From Xenopus tropicalis (Eukaryota > Chordata > Amphibia > Anura > Pipidae), in NCBI RefSeq assembly GCF_000004195.4, contig NC_030680.2, positions 141,553,545 to 141,617,544 on the forward strand: a DNA stretch of 64,000 bases, written 5' to 3'. The position numbers and the translations under genes are program-made. Every line of letters begins with the position of its first letter. Position 1 is the first letter of the stretch. Positions 55,536 through 64,000 of the stretch are shown here, one piece after another. The notes under the pieces were generated by a model, which saw only the letters and a program-made list of their open reading frames with translations, made no database searches and was not told the DNA's origin.

Positions 55536-56440
55536 GATGCCACCTGAGATACTTATTAACCCACTGACCCATTTGAGATACTTACTAATCCACCTGAGAT
55601 ACTTACATATCTGAACAAGATATTTACTGACCCATCAGAGATACTTACTGATCCAGCTTGATCCACCTGAGATCCTTACTGATCCACCAAAGATACTAAC
55701 TGACCATCTGAGATAATTACTGACCCATCTGAGATACTTACTAACCAACTGACTCATTTTAGATACTTATTAATCTACCTGAGATACTTACAGATCTGAA
55801 CAAGATATTTACTGACCCATCAGAGATACTTACTGATCCACCTTGATCCTTACTGATCCACCAAACATACTAACTGACAATCTGAGATACTTATTGACCC
55901 ATCAGAGATACTTACTGATCCATCAGAGATACTTACTGATCCACCTTGATCCTTACTGATCCACCAAACATACTAACTGACCATCTGAGATACTTATTGA
56001 CCCATCAGAGATACTTACTGATCCATCTGAGATACTGATCTGCCCAAAATATTTACTGAACCACCAGAGATACTTATTGATCCAACTGAGATACTTAGAG
56101 ATCTGAACAAGATACTTACTGACCCATCTGAGATACTTACTGATCTGCCTGAGATACTTACTGATCCACCTGAGATACTGATCTGCCCAAGATATTTACT
56201 GACCCACCAGAGATATTTATTGATCCAACTGAGATACTTACAGATCTGAACAAGATATTTACTGACCCATCAGATATACTTACTGATCCACCTGAGACCC
56301 TTCCTGATCCACCAAAGATACTTACTGACCCATCTGAGATACTGATCTGCCCAAGATATTTACTGACCCACCAGAATACTTACTGATCCAACTAAGAAAC
56401 TTATTAATCCACCTGAAATATTACTGACCCCCTGAGACAC
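55536..56440 (-). repeat. Decayed, inverted 21-bp array
   Basis: The units read GAGATACTTACTGACCCACC on plus, the reverse complement of the 53.1-54.9 kb unit. Substitutions, 18-24 bp spacings and composite periods are frequent (GATCTGAACAAGATATTTAC recurs at about 55,600, 55,794, 56,101 and 56,245). It is evidently older than its partner. Confidence 0.93.
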
Positions 56441-56937
56441 TAGGCTGTTGGCTTTAATTCCATACTGCTAACATTTTGGCTGATCCAATGCTGATTGGAT
56501 TGTGCATTTTGACATTGTTCCTACCAGACCCACCTAAGTAAAATGAAGCACTCTCTGAAGTGACTGGGTAAGGCTCCCTACTGTCAAACGTTATTGGTAT
56601 AATGAATAGTATACTAAGCACCTAGGCTACCACAAGGCACAACAAGAAAGACACAGGTGACACCAAACCCCATCCCTAGACTGTCCAGCCAGCTGTTGGC
56701 ACCCAAGTCCATACTGCTAACACACCAAGTGATCCAACAAGGGTGTCTGATAGCATGCTTATTGGACTGTGCATTTCAAAGATGACCCACCCAATTAAAA
56801 TGTAATTTCAGGGTGTGATTGGTGAGGGGATCTGCGCCTTGAGAATAAGGAGAAGTCATCATTTGGAGATATGTCCCCTTGTGCCACCGCGCAGCTAGTG
56901 CAAAAGTACACATGCCACACCTAGGGCTCACCCTGCT
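56441..56937. other. Spacer with a degenerate duplication
   Basis: CATACTGCTAACATTTTGGC (56,461) and CATACTGCTAACACACCAAG (56,711), each followed by GATCCAA and ATTGGA(T)TGTGCATTT words, mark a duplication of about 100 bp offset by 250 bp. Confidence 0.5.
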
Positions 56938-57147
56938 ACCAAGGTTGGACCGGCCCACCAGTGGGCCCTAATACTTTTGAGCCCTGCCACCTGTCCCCTG
57001 CCCTCAAATAGCCACTAGAGTACCATTTTAGATTAAAACCAAATTAAAGCTGACCGTGCCTTCCACTGGAGGTACGGCATAATGAAGCACAGTGGGGGCA
57101 GTGTGGTGAGCCCTTGACTCAGGTACCCAGGTGCCCCAGTCCATACC
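56938..57147. mobile_element. Probable diverged S-family MITE
   Basis: AAGGTTGGACCGGCCCACCA at the left and GTGCCCCAGTCCATACC at the right look like eroded S ends. Confidence 0.45.
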
Positions 57148-57367
57148 TAGGGTTGCCATCTTTGCAACAAAGGGTCATGCATGATGATGTTGTGTGTCGC
57201 GGACGTCATCACGCTTTGTGGTTGTGTGATGACATCAGGGGCAGGATTATTGCGTCCGCCGGATGCAATTCAGAGGGTTTCCTGCCCAGTTTTCAGAATG
57301 TTGAAAACCGGGCAGATGGTTTTGACCCATAAAGCCCCTTGAAAAAATGGACAGATGCCAACCCTAT
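57148..57367. mobile_element. TAGGGTTGCCATCT-ended MITE
   Basis: TAGGGTTGCCATCTTTGC and GACAGATGCCAACCCTATC are inverted ends 220 bp apart. The interior contains CGTCATCACG and the CGGGCAG/CTGCCC pair. It is non-coding. Confidence 0.8.
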
Positions 57368-58880
57368 CCACACCTGTATCCTTCAGCATTTAACTCAAAA
57401 AAAATCCAAATATGGAATTAAATGTATTGGCACCAAGAAGGTACAGATCCAGAATGGGCCTTCAAAGACCCACCAGAGAACCTGGCATCCGTTCTCACAA
57501 CAATTACTTGGAGACCAAACATAGAAGTTTTAAATGCCTATTGCGGAAATAAAAAAGTGCCTAAGCTGGGGCAAACTATGTCCGGAGTCCACTGGCAGAA
57601 CTCTGGGAGGCCAGTCCAACCCTGCAGAGATGGCAGCAGAAGGCCTGTGGGTGCTTGGTCTAATTTTGAATGGACAACTCCTGTGCTTTTTTGCACCATC
57701 ATCCGCTGGTTACCAGCACACTTTATTCCGAGACGGTTTAAATATCACGGAGATCCTGCCAACTCCCGAAACATGTAAACAGGAGCCGGTGCCAGGAAAC
57801 GTTTCAGTCTTCAGGGTCTCACATCTGCCTGGCGTATAGAAAGGCCAAATAAAGGTAGAATGACATGAAGACGGGGCATAAATTGTTAATAAACCACCGC
57901 GAGGTGCCCACTGAGCCGAGCCCCCAGAGCGTGTAATGCTGCTTGTCTAGCAGATATAACCTTTCCCCGAGTATCAACAGGATTATTTATTTATACTATG
58001 GAACATAATGTAACGGAGTGCCAGATTCCGAAGATACTGATTAGAGCCCTTCACAAGCGCGGGGGTATTTTTAGCTCTCATTAAAGAGGTGTAACTAAGA
58101 AGATAACATGTTCTGAAAAAGTCATAGCCAAGGTAAAATCTGTCAGTCCTGCCGTGCCGTGCCGGCTCCATTCACAATCCAAGCTGATTCAAGGGAATGT
58201 TCTACTCAGAATCCAACACTGCTCCTCCTATATAACTAAACATTGTGTTGGGTAGGGACAGTGGTGGGGAGGGTGGGGATAAGTCTGAACTATATTGGGG
58301 CAATATAAAAAGGGGAAACTATCCCTATACCTATCCCTGTAATCTGTGCCTTCAAAAAGTAGGAATAAATCCCATGTTTATAGGCTGAAATCCAGCTGCA
58401 AAACAGTTCTACTCTTTCTGCATTATTTGAAATCCTGGCAGAGGAGGAGGGACTAAAACATTGATGTTACAAATTGTAACAACTTCTCCACAGCTTACAG
58501 ACAGCATGCAGGAACTACGTAACCCACAATGCATTGCACTGGGATGTTCCTTTCCTTATTGACATCACGTGTGCAGCAGGGAATTGTGGGATTGGGGGGA
58601 TGCAGGCTGAAGGCTGAGGACAGGCGACTACTGTTACAGTTTATTTGAGTCACAAAGTAGTCAGCCAGATCAGCAGGGGAACAGGGAGCGGGGCTTAGGG
58701 AACTGTTCCAAACCATATTTCCACCACAGCTGCTCTCCCAGTGCTGGCCTGTAGGTGGTGTGTATCCAATGGGTGCAGCTTATGGCACATTGCTCATCAG
58801 AGCACAGGGCAAAATGTTTAAGCAAAACCACAGCACTAAAAAGTGTGACTCCTTGTGTTTCTGTCAATCTGCTCATCCCT
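57368..58880. other. Upstream intron, low copy, no exon recognised
   Basis: GGCCAGTCCAACCCTG at about 57,610 is an isolated S-type end. 57,840-58,180 has no repeats and could hold conserved non-coding DNA. The 118-aa and 101-aa overlapping plus frames at 57.4-57.8 kb have no known match. ACCCACAATGCATTGCACTG at 58,522 is a common frog motif. Confidence 0.35.
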
Positions 58881-58881
58881 A

Positions 58882-60330
58882 GGGTGCACTCAGAGCTAGT
58901 TATGCGCAGGGCTAGCACTCAGGACTAGTTATGCGCAGGGCTAGCACTCAGAGCTAGTTATGCGCAGGGCTAGCACTCAGGACTAGTTATGCGCAGGGCT
59001 ACCACTCAGAGCTAGTTATGTGCAGGGCTAGCACTCAGGACTAGTTATGCGCAGGGCTAGCACTCAGGACTAGTTATGCTCAGGGCTAGCACTCAGGACT
59101 AGTTATGCGCAGGGCTAGCACTCAGGACTAGTTATGCGCAGGGCTAGCACTCAGGACTAGTTATGCTCAGGGCTAGCACTCAGGACTAGTTATGCGCAGG
59201 GCTAGCACTCAGAGCTAGTTATGTGCAGGGCTAGCACTCAGGACTAGTTATGCGCAGGGCTAGCACTCAGGACTAGTTATGCGCAGGGCTAGCACTCAGG
59301 ACTAGTTATGCGCAGGGCTAGCACTCAGGGCTAGTTATGCTCAGGGCTAGCACTCAGGACTAGTTATGCTCAGGGCTAGCACTCAGGACTAGTTATGTGC
59401 AGGGCTAGCAGTCAGGGCTAGTTATGCACAGTTCAAGCACTCAGGACTAGTTATGCTCAGGGCTAGCACTCAGAGCTAGTTATGCACAGGGCAAGCACTC
59501 AGGACTAGTTATGCTCAGGGCTAGCACTCAGGACTAGTTATGCGCAGGGCTAGCAGTCAGGGCTAGTTATGCGCAGGGCAAGCACTCAGAACTAGTTATG
59601 CTCAGGGCTAGCACTCAGAGCTAGTTATGCGCAGGGCAAGCACTCAGGACTAGTTATGCTCAGGGCTAGCACTCAGAACTAGTTATGCTCAGGGCTAGCA
59701 CTCAGAGCTAGTTATGCGCAGGGCAAGCACTCAGGACTAGTTATGCTCAGGGCTAGCACTCAGAGCTAGTTATGCGCAGGGCTAGCACTCAGAGCTAGTT
59801 ATGCGCAGGGCAAGCACTCAGGACTAGTTATGCTCAGGGCAAGCACTCAGAGCTAGTTATGCGCAGGGCTAGCACTCAGGACTAGTTATGCGCAGGGCTA
59901 GCACTCAGGGCTAGTTATGCGCAGGGCTAGCACTCAGGACTAGTTATGCGCAGGGCTAGCACTCAGGGCTAGTTATGCGCAGGGCTAGCACTCAGGGCTA
60001 GTTATGCGCAGGGCTAGCACTCAGAGCTAGTTATGCGCAGGGCTAGCACTCAGGGCTAGTTATGCACAGGGCTAGCACTCAGAGCTAGTTATGCGCAGGG
60101 CAAGCACTCAGGGCTAGTTGTGCGCAGGGCTAGCACTCAGGACTAGTTGTGCGCAGGGCTAGCACTCAGGACTAGTTATGCGCAGGGCTAGCACTCAGGA
60201 CTAGTTATGCGCAGGGCTAGCACTCAGGACTAGTTATGCGCAGGGCTAGCACTCAGGACTAGTTATGCGCAGGGCTAGCACTCAGGACTAGTTATGCGCA
60301 GGGCTAGCACTCAGGACTAGTTATGCGCAG
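58882..60330 (+). repeat. 29-bp minisatellite, about 50 units
   Basis: The unit is CACTCAGGACTAGTTATGCG + CAGGGCTAG, 29 bp. Variation is concentrated at three places: GGAC/GAGC/GGGC before TAGT, TGCGCA/TGCTCA/TGTGCA/TGCACA, and GCTAG/GCAAG. The last dozen units are nearly identical, while the middle is mixed. Confidence 0.97.
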
Positions 60331-61094
60331 CACAGCCGGCTCAGTAGAGCATGGGAGACCAGTACCAAAGCTTGGAATTAGTTGCAGGGCACCTCCACCT
60401 AATGCACTCTGGGATGGCGCACTCTGCAAGGCCCAGATATTGAGTAATGGGGCACCCATGTAACTGCTGCTAGGGTATTGGAGTTTACTAGACTAGAAAT
60501 AGGATCCTGCAACATACGCAATGGGTGTCTGGTCTGCAGAGCTACAGCACCCAGCATGCACTGGGAAACAATTACAGAACCCAGTTGGGACACCCCTGAT
60601 CTGAACAACATAAGAATTCAAAGCAAAATTCACTGAGATCATTTAAGTTTGCAAAAAGGCATTTATCACCATGGAGCAACAGCTTTGTGCTAGCAGGGAG
60701 CCCCCTAGTGGCGCAATAGTTTATAACTGGCATAGACAAGGCCTTAATATAAACAAAGGAATCCTTAACCCTTTTTGGGGGGGACACAGATTAATTCTGG
60801 GATCAGCTTTGTGACCCACAAACTGATTTGGAATCATTGCACCTTATATTAATTATGGACATTCCACTGTGGTAGTTCCTATAAAATATGAATATTCCTA
60901 CTATAAACTCTTTTATTTAGAAGCACTGGATAAATACATATAACTCCCCCCCCCCATGCAAAAATCCACAGCCGTCAATCAAATATCAGCTTTCATTATC
61001 CCATAAATTAGACCCATGCAAACAAACTGCTGGTGGGTTGCTATTGGTTACTAGGGATGTTAACTGTATCCATACTGCTCTGTATAACAATAAC
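60331..61094. other. Upstream intron, nothing recognised
   Basis: No gene or element can be supported. A C run lies near 60,948-60,955, and CCCCCTAGTGGCGCAATAG near 60,701 is a short interspersed motif. Confidence 0.35.
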
Positions 61095-61165
61095 AACGAA
61101 ACTGCAGCCTCACAGAGCAATATGTATTTTAGCTTCAGGGGTCAGTGACCCCCCTTTTTATATAA
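61095..61165. mobile_element. Repeat R fragment
   Basis: GAAACTGCAGCCTCACAGAG and AGGGGTCAGTGACCCCC match the R family, which elsewhere reads GGGGTCAGTGACCCCCATTT. Confidence 0.55.
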
Positions 61166-61170
61166 CAAAC

Positions 61171-61177
61171 ATATATA

Positions 61178-61246
<69 letters not shown>
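61171..61246. repeat. (TA)n microsatellite
   Basis: An alternating TA run with two AAATATAT interruptions on the left side; the rest is uninterrupted. It creates the spurious poly-Tyr-Ile frame. Confidence 0.98.
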
Positions 61247-62078
61247 CAAATAAAGATGTTCCCTTAAGGGTGAACAGCCTTTCATGTAATACAGCCTAAG
61301 TGCCACAGGGCTGGGCTGGTGCAGTATATCGCACCCAGTGCCATGTATTCTGTATCTGCCCCCACCGTGGCCATTCCTTTATTACTTTTCAGTTGGTTTC
61401 ACATCGCTTGCCATTTATTATGAGACTGTTTGTGCCAATGTCACATTTATGTATGATATTACAGGGGGAAATTCCAAACACAGATGCACCTTTGCAGGAA
61501 CCCAGAGATACCATCATAATATCCTCCTGCGGGTCAGGGCATCTGGGTTTGGGAATTTCCCCTATGCTGTCTTGTAAAGGCTAAAAATATGCATTTAATG
61601 TTATAATTATAGGTTACTAACACTAGAGGGCGCTAGAAGAATCTCTATTACACGGCTGTAATTTGGATATTCTTAGAATTACACAAAATCCCCAAAATAG
61701 TTACTGCTAAACCTGTTTCTGGGGCTCCGCTACAAGGGAGGGGGGCACCGGCAGAGCTGTTTGCACGGCTAAGGTTACACCTGAGGGGGAGAATGGTATC
61801 GGCAGAATTCAGTGTAACGGAGTTGCCTCTTATTCATGAAGCCTGGGGCACTAACTTAGAAACCAGTCCTTTGGCTACTGATGGGGTGGGATTTGTATAA
61901 CATGGGATGAACTCCACGGTCATAATACTTGGAATTATTTACTTGGAATTAATTCTTAGAAGGCACTGTTCTCTAGCTGAACATCAATGAGAATGGAATA
62001 CTTATTTGCACTTGGTCGTGTTTGCAAAAGCTGAGACAAAAAGCCCAAAACAGACTCTATTCCTTCGGTACTATGAGC
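61247..62078. other. Upstream intron, low copy
   Basis: No gene recognised. ACACTAGAGGGCGCTAGAAG at about 61,620 is a short imperfect palindrome. Confidence 0.35.
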
Positions 62079-62520
62079 ATTGCTATGGGCACAACTATGG
62101 GCACCACTATAGGCACCATTATGACAGTTTCAACGGCTAAATATTGTCCGCTCTCCATGGCCTATAGAAGGTGCTGTAGGACTGCAGGCAGACTGTCTGT
62201 ACATGTTATAACTGAGTTCCTGGGGCACTATGGGCACCACTATGGGCAGCACTATGGGCACTACTATGGGCACCACTATGACCATTTCAATGACTAAATA
62301 TTGTCTGCTCTCAATGGCCTACAGAAGGTGCTGTAGCACTGCAGGCAGACTGTCTGTACGTGTTATTACTGCATTCCTGGGGCACTATGGGCACCACTAT
62401 GGGCACCATTATGGGCACTACTATGGGCACCACTATGGGCACCACTATGAGGGTTTCAATGGCTAAATATTGTCCGCTCTCCATGGCCCATAGAAGGAGC
62501 TGTAGGACTGCAGACTGTAC
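62079..62520 (+). repeat. 12-bp repeat nested in about 160-bp tandem unit
   Basis: GGCTAAATATTGTCCGCTCT-type landmarks sit at 62,137, 62,294 and 62,463 (spacing 157 and 169 bp). Each large unit contains a run of four to six 12-bp ACTATGGGCACC repeats plus the unique GCAGACTGTCTGTACATG part. The Gly-His-Tyr-rich frames are artefacts. Confidence 0.93.
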
Positions 62521-63365
62521 ATGTTATTTCTGAGTTCGGGGGGAGCTGGCAACCCGCGTGGGAAAGGCAGAAAGCCCCAGGAGCGATGGGACTATTTATA
62601 GAGCTGAATCCACCTCTACAAATGCAGTTGTTCACCTGCGCCGGTGTGTTTAACAGGTGCAAAACCAAAGCCTCGGGGCTGATTACTCAACAAAACAACC
62701 AAAAAAAACCCCATTTATGATTAATTCTTCATCTTCCAAAAATGCAAAAGTTGCAGTTTCACTTGTCTCTTTGTCTCTTGTTACTTTAAAATGTTTTTTT
62801 TTTTTAGTGTTACTTTATGATCCTCTCAAACACTCCATGCTCCTAAGTATTTCTGACTTTAACCAAAAAACAACAGCCGAGGTGACGCTTGCGCAATCGC
62901 CGGTCTGGGCACAAGGCTTGGTTGACAGATTTCACTTCCACATACCGCCATTAAAATTTATGTATTTTGACTTGTTTTTTTTTTCAGTTGATGAGAAAAG
63001 AGGGTTTTGCAACCTGGAAAAATTCACCCTCACTGCTCTTTGCACTGACTGGTGACTGCCATGTGATATTTGCACTGGGAAATATACAATAAATACCAAC
63101 AAACAGGCCAAGCACCTACATCCCAGAGGGTCAAAACATTTACGTCATGAATTTACAAAAATAGCGATTAATAAACTGGAATATCTGTAGGTTGTTTTTA
63201 TTTTGATCATTAGGGGAGTGGCAGGCTTGGCGGATCCTGGGGCAGTATCTGCTGTATGTGTCCAGCAGGAGGCAGTATTGGGTGGGCACTGGCAGAGGAT
63301 GCAACAGATATGCCACTAGCTATAAAGTTCAGAGTATTCTAGAAAGCCCCCATGTTATACGCTGC
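62521..63365. other. Low-copy block near window end
   Basis: 62,640-63,180 has no repeat structure apart from T runs (62,794-62,806 and 62,974-62,985). I found no mitf exon-1A or 1C-like peptide on the minus strand. Confidence 0.35.
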
Positions 63366-63725
63366 CTAGGTGCTTTTTGATTCCCTAGGCAACCCGGCTG
63401 GATATTTCGCTCCACCTCCGCCCCCCCCAGGGCGGGCACATACAGTATGCACACACACTAGGAATAGGCAGACAAGAGGTACAGGCCTAGCAGCCCCCCA
63501 GCTTTGCGCCCTAGGCACGTGCCTCAAAGTTACATAGGGTTGGAAAAAGACCATCAAGTTCAACCCATCCAAGTAAACCCAGCACACACACCCTATACTT
63601 ACCTATCAATACACTCACATACATAAACTATATATACAAACACTAATACTAACTGTAGATATTAGTATCACAATAGCCTTGGATATTCTGCTTGTTCAAG
63701 AACTCATCCAGGACCCTCTTATCCT
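63366..63725. mobile_element. Two adjoining dispersed-repeat fragments
   Basis: 63,366-63,520 has CTAGGTGCTTTTTGATTCCC and GCGCCCTAGGCACGTGCC as rough inverted ends. From 63,528, GTTACATAGGGTTGGAAAAA, GACCATCAAGTTCAACCC and AAGAACTCATCCAGGACCCT form a common amphibian interspersed sequence. Confidence 0.6.
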
Positions 63726-63734
63726 CTTTTCCAG

Positions 63735-63924
63735 AGAAAACAACTCAGGGGGCCCCTGTACCCCCCAATGGTCCCACGCCACGGCCTTCACACCCCCCGC
63801 AGGAGCCCCCACCAAATATCCAACACTATCCCACAGCGGCTTGGGGGGAGTGCGGGGATCTAGTCTGGACCACTGGGGTCCACCGAGTTTTTTCCCGATG
63901 CCCCGGCGGCCCAGTCCGACCCTG
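63735..63924. mobile_element. hAT-type MITE S, right-hand portion
   Basis: It ends with GGCCCAGTCCGACCCTG at 63,924. The interior GTCCACCGAGTTTTTTCCCG parallels other S copies. The left end is not clear. Confidence 0.65.
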
Positions 63925-64000
63925 CAGTGGTCTGTAATAACAGGGGCGCCAGACTTCCCCCTAAAGAATGACATGAAAATGGCGTTTTCGCTCTGTCTGG

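Noticed and set aside
57422..57839. Overlapping 118- and 101-codon plus frames
   Set aside because: Two frames overlap in different phases with no similarity recognised. They are on the strand opposite to mitf and have no splice or promoter context.
58882..60330. CRISPR-like array (29-bp repeats)
   Set aside because: There are no unique spacers: units abut directly. The setting is a vertebrate intron and there are no cas genes.
61171..61299. Tyr-Ile repeat frame
   Set aside because: It is the (TA)n microsatellite translated.
62022..62466. Gly-His-Tyr-rich peptide suggesting a metal-binding repeat protein
   Set aside because: It derives from 12-bp ACTATGGGCACC repeats (four codons) and the duplicated unit is offset by lengths that break frame.
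1..64000. tRNA, rRNA or other structural RNA genes
   Set aside because: No cloverleaf with A/B boxes, no rRNA signature and no snRNA motif was seen by eye. Hairpins present are explained by foldback MITEs.

Overview
The window is vertebrate genomic DNA, almost certainly from a Xenopus frog; I cannot tell X. tropicalis from X. laevis. It contains no bacterial-type gene structure. It is full of high-copy amphibian DNA transposons and MITEs, and its only recognisable protein-coding sequence is two small exons of one gene on the minus strand, mitf (microphthalmia-associated bHLH-leucine-zipper transcription factor). The longer open frames elsewhere are mostly translations of tandem repeats whose unit length is a multiple of three.

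Gene layout, read right to left. The isoform-H first exon lies at 50,477-50,532 (initiator in an ACCATGG context, GTAAGT donor). The shared exon 1B (1B1b) lies at 26,771-27,014 (CCACAG acceptor, GTAGGT donor). Joined, the phases fit exactly (2 nt + 1 nt), giving an H-type N-terminus followed by the EHPGASKPP...MTSRILLRQQ segment that carries the Rag GTPase/lysosome-recruitment determinants of the MiT/TFE family. Positions 1-26,770 are the 5' part of the intron between exons 1B and 2, 27,015-50,476 is the 1H-1B intron, and 50,533-64,000 is the isoform-H promoter plus upstream intron of longer isoforms. I did not find exons 1A, 1M or 2. A weak candidate for another alternative first exon, with the right phase, is at 55,221-55,291.

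The rest is repeat-dominated. About 30 percent of the window is tandem repeat: five arrays of one 112-113 bp unit riding inside a MITE (4.0, 22.1, 35.2, 40.8 and 44.1 kb, in strictly alternating orientation); a 41-bp array (13.2-16.4 kb); a 35/19-bp compound array with a 703-bp higher-order repeat (18.4-21.5 kb); an 82-bp array (24.3-25.8 kb); a 94-bp array (42.6-43.4 kb); a 51-bp array (48.0-49.0 kb); a 21-bp array and its older inverted partner (53.1-54.9 and 55.5-56.4 kb); a 29-bp array (58.9-60.3 kb); a (TA)n run; and a 12-bp/160-bp composite (62.1-62.5 kb). Between them are foldback MITEs, a Tc1/mariner transposase relic, and several hAT-type MITEs with perfect 8-bp target-site duplications. 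One of these is a hAT-Charlie element of the SPIN/URR1/OposCharlie kind, 0.7 kb upstream of exon 1H. Many insertions are nested two or three deep.

The least-explained structure is the satellites themselves. At least three are visibly expanded from inside older transposable elements. Several units carry splice-signal look-alikes (U1-type GTAAGTAT, branch-point-type TACTAAC, a TTATTACAG acceptor) repeated tens of times in a gene known for alternative first exons. Whether this has any effect on mitf processing is inference only.
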